7,284 nt of DNA from Chitinophagales bacterium (GCA_020629335.1 JAHDDN010000269.1:1-7284), one strand, 5' to 3'. Shown: positions 1 to 7,035, counted from the stretch's first letter. Notes: generated by a model from the letters alone, not told the origin. Translations and numbers: made by a program.

Positions 1-1519
1 TGTTGAAATTGCACTTTTAGAAGATAAATCACTTGTAGAACTACATCAGGAAAATAATACAACTCAATTCTCTGTCGGAGATATTTGTCTTGGGATTGTC
101 AAGAGAATTGTACCAGGACTAAATGCCGCATTTGTAGATGTAGGATTCGAAAAGGACGCATTCTTGCACTATACTGATCTAGGCCCCAATGTACCCTCTT
201 TTCTAAAATTTGTCTCTCATACCTTATCTGAAAAACAAGAGACTCATCTCTTAGATGATTTTGTCCCTCTAAATCCCATTATTAAAAATGGAGAAATGGG
301 GGATGCTATCAAGCGTAAACAGCGAATTTTAGTACAAATTATCAAAGAACCAATCTCTACTAAAGGACCACGCCTCACTAGCGAAATTAGCTTTCCTGGG
401 CGTTTTGTAGTTCTAACTCCCTTCAATAAAGGAGTCAATGTTTCGAAAAAAATAGATGACGATAAAGAAAGAGAAAGACTCAAGAAAATAGGTGCCGACA
501 TTTGTCCAGCTAATTTCGGCATAATCATTCGTACTGCTGCTGTCAAAAAATCTAAAAAAGATCTTGAACAGGACTTAAAAAATGTTTTAAAAAATTGGAA
601 AGAGATCTTTGATGGCCTTAAATCCGCCAACCCTCCTGAAAAAGTTCATAGCGAAATAAGCAAAACCTCTAGTCTAATGCGTGATCTACTCACAGAAGAC
701 TTCAATAGAGTAATTGTCAATGATAAAAATATCGCTAATGAAATCAAAAATTATATTAGCGAAATAGCTCCTGAGAAGAAAAAAATTGTAGAATACTACA
801 ACTCTCGACTACCTATATTCGATAACTATAGCGTTTCTAAACAAATAAAATCCTCTTTTGGGCAAATCGTTAATATGAAAACGGGGGCCTACTTAGTTAT
901 TGAGCATACAGAAGCTATGCATGTCATAGATGTCAATAGCGGTTTCAAGAAAAGCAATAAAATAGATCAAGCAGCACATGCTTTGACCGTCAATTTAGAA
1001 GCGGCAGCGGAAATCGCACGCCAGTTAAGGTTAAGAGATATTGGAGGATTAATTGTGATCGATTTTATCGACATGAAGGATGCGGAAAACAAAAAGATGG
1101 TTTATCGCCGAGTTCGGGAGTTAATGGAAGAAGATAGAGCAAGACACACGATTCTCCCTCTTAGCAAGTTTTGTCTCATGCAAATCACTCGTCAAAGGGT
1201 CAAACCAGCAATTGAAATTAATACCGCAGAAACTTGCCCTAGCTGTCATGGCACTGGCAAAATAAAACCAACTATACTTCTTATAGATGAAATCAAAGCC
1301 AATTACCGCTATCTTTCACAGGATTTAGGCTTTAATAATCTCTCCATTAAAGTACATCCTTTCGTGGGAGCTTTCTTCAAAAAAGGAATGATTAATGAAC
1401 AATTACGTTGGTTCTGGGAATTCAAAAAATGGCTCACTATCGTCAATGATTCCGAATGTGCTATCATGGATTACCAATTTTTAGATGATAAAGGTGATAC
1501 CATCAAACTGAGCAGCTAA
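1..1519 (+). CDS. rng: Ribonuclease E/G family endoribonuclease (RNase G), 5'-truncated by the window edge
   Basis: Single-strand-specific endoribonuclease of the RNase E/G family, acting in the cytoplasm in rRNA 5' maturation and mRNA decay. The frame is open from base 2 and 505 residues are visible; roughly 20 N-terminal residues are probably missing. The S1-like RNA-binding region starts near visible residue 25 (FSVGD, then GLNAAFVDVG and DAFLHYTDLG). The catalytic DNase I-like part has HVIDVNSG (Asp at visible residue 310) and GGLIVIDFIDM (Asp 354), matching the Mg-binding D303 and D346 of E. coli RNase E. CPSCHGTG (Cys 412 and 415) is the zinc-link pair that joins subunits. The protein ends soon after this region, so there is no long degradosome scaffold as in RNase E; this favours RNase G. 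TTG at 164 lies inside the S1 region and is not the start. The TAA stop is one base from the stop of the convergent downstream gene. Confidence 0.96.
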   Translation, partial: VEIALLEDKSLVELHQENNTTQFSVGDICLGIVKRIVPGLNAAFVDVGFEKDAFLHYTDLGPNVPSFLKFVSHTLSEKQETHLLDDFVPLNPIIKNGEMGDAIKRKQRILVQIIKEPISTKGPRLTSEISFPGRFVVLTPFNKGVNVSKKIDDDKERERLKKIGADICPANFGIIIRTAAVKKSKKDLEQDLKNVLKNWKEIFDGLKSANPPEKVHSEISKTSSLMRDLLTEDFNRVIVNDKNIANEIKNYISEIAPEKKKIVEYYNSRLPIFDNYSVSKQIKSSFGQIVNMKTGAYLVIEHTEAMHVIDVNSGFKKSNKIDQAAHALTVNLEAAAEIARQLRLRDIGGLIVIDFIDMKDAENKKMVYRRVRELMEEDRARHTILPLSKFCLMQITRQRVKPAIEINTAETCPSCHGTGKIKPTILLIDEIKANYRYLSQDLGFNNLSIKVHPFVGAFFKKGMINEQLRWFWEFKKWLTIVNDSECAIMDYQFLDDKGDTIKLSS

Positions 1520-1520
1520 T

Positions 1521-1913
1521 TTATGCTGATGGTGGCGGATCAGTGGCTTCCGTCTCCTCTTCCTCATAAGGACAAAATACAAAACTACAGAACTCTTCTG
1601 TTAGCAAAAAAACACAAGCAAATTTCTTTGGATCTTTATAAATTTCCATAAAATTCAAACGTTGTGGCTCATCCAATAACTGATGGTTCACAAAATCTTC
1701 TAACATAGACGCATTAATTGACCAGGCGGTCTTCGATTTCGTTCTATCTATTACAGGCTTACCTAATTGGATTGCCTCCTCTTCATGTGCCACAAAAATC
1801 GGGCAATTCGTAATTTTCTCCTCTATCAGCGTCTTCGCAATATCCTGTAAATAATCTCCATAAACACGAATATCATCCTGTACACTAACTAATAATTCTT
1901 CATTCTTGGTCAT
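1521..1913 (-). CDS. Conserved hypothetical protein with acidic C-terminal tail
   Basis: A 130-residue protein whose function I do not recognise. It is soluble, with no signal peptide or membrane segment. Visible features are an N-terminal helix-like stretch (about 5-33), the segment CPIFVAHEEEAIQLG (about 37-51), a WSINAS segment (about 65-70), a KDPKKFACVFLL segment (about 95-106), and an acidic end EEEETEATDPPPSA. The pattern reminds me of small uncharacterised Bacteroidota proteins, but I cannot name a domain. I chose ATG at 1913 over the adjacent in-frame GTG at 1916. The upstream AAGGGAT sits 6 bases before the ATG (AGGG-ATAGTG-ATG) but only 3 before the GTG. It converges with rng with one base between the stops, so neither gene has room for its own terminator and the transcripts probably overlap. 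Confidence 0.78.
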   Translation of the reverse strand: MTKNEELLVSVQDDIRVYGDYLQDIAKTLIEEKITNCPIFVAHEEEAIQLGKPVIDRTKSKTAWSINASMLEDFVNHQLLDEPQRLNFMEIYKDPKKFACVFLLTEEFCSFVFCPYEEEETEATDPPPSA

Positions 1914-1944
1914 CACTATCCCTTAATAATTATAAAAAAATATT

Positions 1945-1965
1945 GGGGGCTTCCCGCTGCGCTCG
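1945..1965 (+). repeat. GC-rich intergenic repeat fragment
   Basis: A short GC-rich patch (GGGGGCTTCCCGCTGCGCTC and one more base) lies in otherwise AT-rich DNA, just upstream of the small hypothetical gene. It resembles GC-rich intergenic repeat words I associate with Bacteroidota genomes. Only one copy is in this window, so calling it a repeat rests on memory and composition. Confidence 0.3.
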
Positions 1966-1993
1966 TTACCGAATTATTCAGCCTAAACGAAAT

Positions 1994-2024
1994 ATTATGC
2001 ATTCATCATTATTCATTATGCATT
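1994..2024. repeat. Short direct repeat ATTATGCATT, two copies 21 bp apart
   Basis: ATTATGCATT occurs exactly at 1994-2003 and 2015-2024, separated by an AT-rich spacer. It lies immediately before the 146-bp dispersed repeat. ATTATGAATT-like microrepeats are common in Bacteroidota intergenic DNA. No function can be assigned. Confidence 0.5.
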
Positions 2025-2034
2025 GCAAGCGAAG

Positions 2035-2180
2035 CGCAGCCGTCGGGCTGTCCGCTATTATGTGGCTATGCTACTCCTACTACGCTAAGGCATATTTGTC
2101 TGCCTTTCAGGCCAGCCTACATCTGCCTAAGCTTCGTAAATCGCAGCATGGCCGCCACATACCGCTGCCATCCCTAAGCC
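2035..2180 (+). repeat. 146-bp dispersed intergenic repeat, copy L
   Basis: This segment aligns without gaps to the reverse complement of 7120-7265. By hand I count about 121 of 146 identical positions (~83%). The ends are most conserved: GTCGGGCTGTCCGCT near the left end, and a 21-bp identical block containing GGCCGCCACATACCGCT near the right end, closing with ATCCCTAAGCC. Internal arms TATGTGGC (2060-2067) and GCCACATA (2154-2161) are complementary, followed inward by ATGC/GCAT, so one strand can fold into a long imperfect hairpin. The element is much richer in G and C than its surroundings. The open frame through it (1943-2206) has no family resemblance and follows the repeat, so I treat it as non-coding. 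The GTCGGGCTGTCCGCT and CATCCCTAA words recall intergenic repeats I associate with Flavobacterium and other Bacteroidota; that is memory, not a search. Confidence 0.85.
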
Positions 2181-2428
2181 AATTCACCGCAAAGATAAGT
2201 ACATGAACATAATTATTCTTACTTTATGACTACTTATTATTTTTATAAACTTAAGCGTCTACGTTTATTATTGCAATAATACAATCCTCCCCTTTTATAT
2301 TGGAATGTGTCCTACTTTTATAGATTATCTGTAATCATATACCATTCAGGGCTGATTTCTCCTTTTCTTATTAGCAAGATTCATCCTCCACTTATCTATA
2401 ATCAAGTATATCCTCCATATGTTATTAC
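2181..2428. other. AT-rich gene-free stretch with one perfect palindrome
   Basis: I see no convincing gene, tRNA or structured RNA on either strand here. A perfect 16-bp palindrome, TATTATTGCAATAATA, lies at 2266-2281. The heptamer ATCCTCC occurs at 2284, 2383 and 2410; on the minus strand this reads GGAGGAT, but only very short frames follow it. The stretch lies between repeat copy L and the motif array in front of fic. Confidence 0.6.
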
Positions 2429-2576
2429 GAGCAAAAACTTGCATAAAAAACAACTAATGCGCAAAAATTTGCCGTAAAGCACAATTAATGCGCTTTTTTT
2501 TGCCAAAAAACAACAATAATGCGCAAAAATTTGCCATATTTAAGCATAAGTAATCATTAATGCACAAAAATTCTCT
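2429..2576 (+). promoter_or_regulatory. Array of five operator-like motifs upstream of the Fic gene
   Basis: Five related 15-mers begin at 2429, 2459, 2490, 2521 and 2562. Copies at 2459 and 2521 are identical (GCGCAAAAATTTGCC). The one at 2429 reads GAGCAAAAACTTGCA, the one at 2490 GCGCTTTTTTTTGCC, and the one at 2562 is degenerate (GCACAAAAATTCTCT). Spacings are 30, 31, 31 and 41 bp, about three or four helical turns, and TAAT precedes copies two to five. The core GCAAA-AA-TTTGC is a dyad with a 2-bp centre, the form expected for a dimeric DNA-binding protein. The last copy ends 8 bases before the fic ATG, so occupancy would block transcription or translation initiation. I could not fix a clear Bacteroidota promoter (TTTG, about 19 bp, TAnnTTTG). 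Regulation is inferred; the repeats are directly visible. Confidence 0.65.
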
Positions 2577-2584
2577 AATCACTT

Positions 2585-4045
2585 ATGACTGAAATAGTAT
2601 TTGCATCAAGCGATCCTAACATATCTAAACAGATTTCCAGTTTAGTGAAATCAAATCAATTAAGGCCGTTACTACCAAGAGTATATACTTCTAATATGGA
2701 TGATAATGATGCTGAAATTGTAAGGAGAAATCTATGGAAACTCATCGCACATTTATTCCCCTCCTCTACCCTATCCTACAGATCTGCATTAGAATTCAAG
2801 TCCTCTCCTGCTGGTAATTTATATCTGACAGGAAAAAACAGACGGACTTACGATTGGCCAGGAATCAGTCTACGCTTTACTAAAGGACCTGAAAAATTGG
2901 AGGATGACCACCCGATCATTAAAGGCTTATATGTGGCTTCTTTAGAAAGAGCTTGCTTAGAAAATTTACTATCAAGTAGATTAGTCAAAGGAGAAAGACG
3001 AAATGTTGAGCAACATATATTAGAAGAACGACTCTTAAACATATTAAATACTAAAGGTGAAAAGTCGCTAAATGAATTTAGGGATAGAGCAAAGGAAATT
3101 GCTCAAAAAGCTGATTGGGAAAAAGCCTACCAAAAGTTGAATAAAATTATAGGTGCAATACTATCAACTAAAACCACCAGCTCATTGGCTTCCTCTTTAG
3201 CAAAATCCTATGCTTTAGGAGAATCCTATGATCCGCATCGCTTGGATCTTTTCCAAATGCTTATTGGAGAATTGAGAGCCAGCTCATTTGTTGATCGTCC
3301 ACAAAAAACAAATCAGGATCAAGTATTTCTAAATTTTGCTTTTTATGAGAGCTACTTCTCTAATTATATAGAAGGAACGACATTCACCGTTGAAGAAGCA
3401 GAGGAAATCGTATATAAGGGGCAATTCATTGCAAATAGGACTGGAGATTCGCATGATGTGCAGGCTACTTATGAGATTTGCTCTAATCGTTTTGAAATGG
3501 GTATTATTCCTAAAAATGGAGTAACCCTTTTAGAGTTACTAAGAGAAAGACACCAAATAGTTATGCGAGGAAGACCCGACAAAAATCCTGGCGCCTTTAA
3601 ATCAAGGGCAAATAGAGCTGGTAATAGCTTTTTTGTAGAACCTAGTTTAGTAATAGGAACTTTGAAGGAGGGTTATGAATTAATCAATGCTTTAAAGGAG
3701 CCTTTTGCAAGGGCTATATACATGATGTTTTTGATCAGCGAAGTTCACCCATTCAATGATGGCAATGGCAGAATAGCTCGCATCATGATGAATGCAGAAT
3801 TAGTCAGAGCCAAACAATCAAAACTGATTATTCCGACGGTTTATCGAGAGGATTACATACTCAATCTTAAGCGACTCACACAAAAGAAAGATGCCAAAGC
3901 CTATATCAGAATGATGGAAAAAATACATGGATTTAGCCATTGGCTTGATCCTAAAGATAGCTCTGTCATGAGAAATCAATTAGAATCAAGCAACGCTTTT
4001 AAGGATAGTGAAGAAGGAGCGATTAAGATGCCTCCATTACTTTAG
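2585..4045 (+). CDS. Fic family protein with AbiEi-like N-terminal region (putative autoinhibited AMP-transferase)
   Basis: A 486-residue Fic-domain protein, probably transferring AMP from ATP to a hydroxyl side chain of a target protein; the target is unknown. The catalytic motif HPFNDGNGRIAR (388-399) is complete: His388, Phe390, Asp392, Asn394, Arg396 and Arg399 fit HxFx(D/E)GNGRxxR. SNYIEG (259-264) fits the class II inhibitory motif (S/T)xxxE(G/N), with Glu263 expected to bind Arg399 and hold the enzyme inactive. PGAFKSRANRAG (335-346) is the usual region before the active site that forms the target-docking flap. Residues about 10-130 resemble AbiEi-type antitoxins: ISSLVKSNQLRPLLPRVYTSN as a short winged-helix-like segment, then SYRSALE, LYLTG, PGISLRF and GLYVASLERACLENL. 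The helix expected before the winged helix seems short or absent. ATG at 2585 has no Shine-Dalgarno sequence but directly follows the upstream motif array. The gene stands alone on its strand and overlaps the convergent methyltransferase by 9 bases. The Fic assignment is firm; DNA binding by the N-terminus is inferred. Confidence 0.93.
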   Translation: MTEIVFASSDPNISKQISSLVKSNQLRPLLPRVYTSNMDDNDAEIVRRNLWKLIAHLFPSSTLSYRSALEFKSSPAGNLYLTGKNRRTYDWPGISLRFTKGPEKLEDDHPIIKGLYVASLERACLENLLSSRLVKGERRNVEQHILEERLLNILNTKGEKSLNEFRDRAKEIAQKADWEKAYQKLNKIIGAILSTKTTSSLASSLAKSYALGESYDPHRLDLFQMLIGELRASSFVDRPQKTNQDQVFLNFAFYESYFSNYIEGTTFTVEEAEEIVYKGQFIANRTGDSHDVQATYEICSNRFEMGIIPKNGVTLLELLRERHQIVMRGRPDKNPGAFKSRANRAGNSFFVEPSLVIGTLKEGYELINALKEPFARAIYMMFLISEVHPFNDGNGRIARIMMNAELVRAKQSKLIIPTVYREDYILNLKRLTQKKDAKAYIRMMEKIHGFSHWLDPKDSSVMRNQLESSNAFKDSEEGAIKMPPLL

Positions 4046-5449
4046 TGCCAATAAAGCCACATTTTCAATATGATGCGTATGTGGAAACATATCCACTGGC
4101 TGCACTTTCAGAATCTTATATTTAGCTGAGAGCAATTGTAAATCTCTGGCTTGAGTAACGGGATTACAACTCACATAGACAATCTTCGCAGGAGCTAACT
4201 TGAGTAATTCGTCTACTACATCAGCATGCATACCTGCTCTTGGTGGGTCGGTAATGACTACATCTGGCTTACCATGCATCGCTACTAAATCATCATTGAG
4301 TGTCTTTCTAACATCTCCAACAAAGAAATGAGCATTATCTATCTTGTTAAACTCAGCATTGAATTTAGCATCAATGATGGCAGCATCTACTTCTTCAATA
4401 CCAACGACCTTTTTACAAGCTTTCGCTACAAAAAGTGCAATACTTCCAGTACCTGTATACAAATCGAATACGAACTCCTCCCCTTTCAGGTCAGCAAATT
4501 CACGCGTAATTTGATAGAGTTTTAAGCCTTGGTAAGGATTGGTCTGAAAGAATGACTTTGGGCTAATTTTGAAATGAATACCTTCAAACACCTCAACAAT
4601 GTGGTCATCTCCATGATAATTAATGACTTCTTGGTCAAAAATGGTATCATTCTTCTTTAAGTTGATAACATAATTAACAGAGCTAAGTTGTGGGAATTTT
4701 GAGATTAAATGATCTAATAAGGCATGTACTTCTTCCCTTTTATCTTCTCCACAACATAAGATAAGCATCCATTGGCCCAAGGTCGTATTTCGTAGAATTA
4801 AATTTCGTAAAAAGCCAATATTCGAATAAATATTGTAGAAGGTCAAGCCGTTTTCTAAAGCAAAATCTCTGACTGCATTACGAATATCATTCGTCAATGT
4901 TTTTTGTAAGTAGCAGTGATAGATATCTACCACTTTTGAGTGTACCCCTCTTACATGAAAGCCTAATCCGCCATTGTCTTCTATCTCCTCTCCTGTTTCA
5001 ATTTCTTCAACCGTTAACCATCGTTTATCAGAGAAGGTATACTCCATTTTGTTACGATACTCTTCCGTAATCTCCCCTCCTATTATGGGCATGATTTCGG
5101 GATAGTCTAACTTCCCTACCCTACTGAACGCCTGTTCAACAATAGACTGTTTGTACGCCAATTGAGTTTCATAGGCGATGTCTTGCCATTTGCAGCCCCC
5201 ACAAACCCCAAAGTGCTTGCAAAATGCTGGCTGTCGATCTTTGGATGCTTGATGACGTTTGTGAGTTTTTCCTTTGGCGTAGTCTTTTTTGTTTCGAGTT
5301 ACGAATACATCTACGATATCTCCAGGTACTCCGTCTTCTACAAAAATGGCTTTACCGTCTAGTTTTCCAAAACCTTTGCCTTCAGCAGCAATGGCTGTAA
5401 TTTCTATATTTTCAAGTATTTTGTTTTTTCTATTTCTTTTTCTCCCCAT
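4037..5449 (-). CDS. rlmD: 23S rRNA (uracil-C5)-methyltransferase, RlmD/RumA type
   Basis: A SAM-dependent, iron-sulfur RNA methyltransferase expected to make 5-methyluridine in 23S rRNA (U1939 in E. coli numbering). Of 470 residues, the N-terminal TRAM domain covers about 8-65. A Cys cluster follows at Cys77, Cys83 and Cys86 (FCKHFGVCGGC), with Cys179 (DIYHCYLQ) as the fourth [4Fe-4S] ligand. The SAM motif is DLYTGTGSI (329-337), with DPPRAG at 401-406. The catalytic nucleophile is Cys428 in YVSCNP, and Glu462 in HHIENV is the proposed general base. All key residues are present. It is somewhat longer than E. coli RlmD (433). ATG at 5449 gives a basic start (MGRKRNRKNK) and has no Shine-Dalgarno sequence. 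The symporter gene lies 98 bases upstream on the same strand, so co-transcription is possible. TrmA or RlmC activity on another uridine is the main alternative; sequence alone does not settle the exact target base. Confidence 0.94.
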   Translation of the reverse strand: MGRKRNRKNKILENIEITAIAAEGKGFGKLDGKAIFVEDGVPGDIVDVFVTRNKKDYAKGKTHKRHQASKDRQPAFCKHFGVCGGCKWQDIAYETQLAYKQSIVEQAFSRVGKLDYPEIMPIIGGEITEEYRNKMEYTFSDKRWLTVEEIETGEEIEDNGGLGFHVRGVHSKVVDIYHCYLQKTLTNDIRNAVRDFALENGLTFYNIYSNIGFLRNLILRNTTLGQWMLILCCGEDKREEVHALLDHLISKFPQLSSVNYVINLKKNDTIFDQEVINYHGDDHIVEVFEGIHFKISPKSFFQTNPYQGLKLYQITREFADLKGEEFVFDLYTGTGSIALFVAKACKKVVGIEEVDAAIIDAKFNAEFNKIDNAHFFVGDVRKTLNDDLVAMHGKPDVVITDPPRAGMHADVVDELLKLAPAKIVYVSCNPVTQARDLQLLSAKYKILKVQPVDMFPHTHHIENVALLALK

Positions 5450-5480
5450 GAGTAATGAATGTGTTTTGTTTTATTAATGG

Positions 5481-5503
5481 GGGACGTTGCGGTGCAACGT
5501 CCC
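5481..5503. repeat. Perfect hairpin palindrome (GGGACGTTGC / GCAACGTCCC)
   Basis: A 10-bp perfect inverted repeat with a 3-base loop (GGT) lies in the 98-base gap between the symporter stop and the methyltransferase start. TACGGG and a run of eight T follow on the plus strand, but both flanking genes are on the minus strand, where no T-run follows the stem. It therefore does not fit an intrinsic terminator for the symporter transcript. I recall GTAGGGACGTTGC-type palindromes as common intergenic repeats in Bacteroidota and some other phyla. Confidence 0.7.
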
Positions 5504-5547
5504 TACGGGATATTTTTTTTAAATTTATTGATTGCTCCTCTCCTACC

Positions 5548-7035
5548 CTATCGTATTTTTTCTTTACCCATTAGCGAAAGCAAAAATAAACCTAAAGCTG
5601 TTAGTCCACCATTGAGTAATAGTAATTCAAAACCTAATTGGTAGCCACCAAAAATTGCTTTAGAATGGACGTTTAGATAGTAACAGATGATTGGGCTAAT
5701 GATACAGACTAAGCTGACCATCCACCAGTCTGGTACTTTACGCTTACTTAATAAGCCAAAGGCAAATAAACCTAGTAATGGGCCATAGGTATATCCAGCA
5801 GCTTTAAAGACCCACCAAATAACGGAATCATCATTAATCCATCTGAAAATTAAGATAACGAACAGCAAAAGTACAGAAAAAGCTATATGCACCAAATAAC
5901 GAGTCGATTTTGGTGCATTTCCTTTCTCGAAATCCAAGAAGTCTACACAAAATGAAGTGGTTAATGAGGTCAAAGCTGAGTCGGCACTGGAGTAAGCCGC
6001 TGCTAATAATCCGATGATAAATACCACTCCCATTACTGGACTCAAATGATTAAGGGCTATTTCAGGGAATAATAAGTCTGGTCTGGATTTCACTTCTCCT
6101 AATACCGTTTCGGTTGGGATAGGAATACCTTCAGCAGTTACATACATAAATAGCAAGGCTCCTAATATCAAAAACAGGAAGTTGACTACTACTAATACCA
6201 AGCTAAACCATAGCATATTCTTTTTCGCCTCGCCGATGTCTTTGCAAGTGAGGTTTTTTTGCATCATGTCTTGGTCTAAACCTGTCATCACTAAGGCGAT
6301 GGAGGCACCATTGAGGAATTGCATGGGGAAACTCTTAGTGAAAAGTGCTCCTGAAAAATCCCAATTAAGCATTTTGGAGTAAGGACTATCGGATACTGCA
6401 CCGTACACCTCTCCTATTCCTAAACCTAATTTATCACCCAAATAATAGACGCCTAATACAAGGGATAAAAGCATAAAAAAGGTCTGAAGGGAATCTGTCC
6501 AAACGACGGTCTTGATGCCTCCCCTGAAGGTATATAGCCAAATCAGCAGTATGGCTAAGGCCACCGTGAGCCAAAAAGGTAACCCAAAAGCTGAGAAAAC
6601 AAAGGTATGAAGCACTGCTGCGACTAGGTAAAGCCGTAAGGAAGCCCCAATTACTCTGGAAACGAGAAAGAAAGCAGCTCCAGTCTTATAGCCCCAAAAG
6701 CCGAATCTTTGTTCTAAATAGCTATAAATGGAGGTTAGGTTGAGTCGATAGTAAAGGGGCATTAATACCGTGGCAATGAGAAAGTAACCTAATAAATAAC
6801 CAAATACCATTTGCATATAGGTAAACTGGCTGGCTCCTACTGCTCCTGGTACGGATATAAAGGTGATACCTGATAAGGAGGCACCGATCATCCCAAAGGC
6901 GACTAAATACCAAGGAGATTCTTTATTGCCAGTAAAAAAGGATTCGTTGCTGCTGTCTTTGCCAGTGACAAAGGAGATGCCGAATAGGATTGCGAAGTAT
7001 ACGAGGATCAATACGAGGATAAGAACTGGGCTCAT
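5548..7035 (-). CDS. Sodium:solute symporter (SSS / SLC5 family)
   Basis: A 495-residue inner-membrane transporter coupling Na+ entry to solute uptake; the substrate cannot be told from the sequence. About 13 hydrophobic segments are visible, starting with one at about 3-23. Family marks are GASLSGITFISVPG (51-64) at the broken first core helix, the SSS signature region YTFRGGIKTVVWTDSLQ (168-184), GLDQDMMQKNL (252-262), and AAYSSADSALTS (346-357), whose Ser residues form the Na2 site in characterised relatives. KAAGYTYGPLLGLFAFG (411-427) is a late core helix. The length is usual and no frameshift is seen. ATG at 7035 begins a hydrophobic segment, as expected; I see no Shine-Dalgarno sequence. 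The nearest upstream feature is an AACGTT octamer array beginning 40 bases away. It may share a transcript with the downstream rRNA methyltransferase gene. No neighbour suggests a substrate. Confidence 0.94.
   Translation of the reverse strand: MSPVLILVLILVYFAILFGISFVTGKDSSNESFFTGNKESPWYLVAFGMIGASLSGITFISVPGAVGASQFTYMQMVFGYLLGYFLIATVLMPLYYRLNLTSIYSYLEQRFGFWGYKTGAAFFLVSRVIGASLRLYLVAAVLHTFVFSAFGLPFWLTVALAILLIWLYTFRGGIKTVVWTDSLQTFFMLLSLVLGVYYLGDKLGLGIGEVYGAVSDSPYSKMLNWDFSGALFTKSFPMQFLNGASIALVMTGLDQDMMQKNLTCKDIGEAKKNMLWFSLVLVVVNFLFLILGALLFMYVTAEGIPIPTETVLGEVKSRPDLLFPEIALNHLSPVMGVVFIIGLLAAAYSSADSALTSLTTSFCVDFLDFEKGNAPKSTRYLVHIAFSVLLLFVILIFRWINDDSVIWWVFKAAGYTYGPLLGLFAFGLLSKRKVPDWWMVSLVCIISPIICYYLNVHSKAIFGGYQLGFELLLLNGGLTALGLFLLSLMGKEKIR

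Noticed and set aside
244..630. A 128-codon minus-strand open frame
   Set aside because: It is antisense to the S1-like and neighbouring region of RNase G, whose coding assignment is certain, and its translation has no recognisable features.
1943..2206. An 87-codon plus-strand open frame
   Set aside because: It runs through the GC-rich 146-bp repeat, shows no protein family features, and copy R varies at many positions without regard to codons. It is most likely non-coding.
2371..2416. Small minus-strand genes behind strong Shine-Dalgarno-like GGAGGAT
   Set aside because: The frame following the motif at 2383-2389 ends after about 12 codons, and I found no credible start behind the others.
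2429..2576. Possible CRISPR array because of the regular ~31-bp period
   Set aside because: The shared part is only about 15-19 bases and degenerate, there are no unique spacers of constant size (the remainder is also similar between units), and no cas genes are present.
5481..5518. Intrinsic terminator formed by the hairpin and following T-run
   Set aside because: The T-run follows on the plus strand, but no plus-strand gene ends here; fic ends 1.4 kb earlier. It cannot serve the minus-strand symporter.
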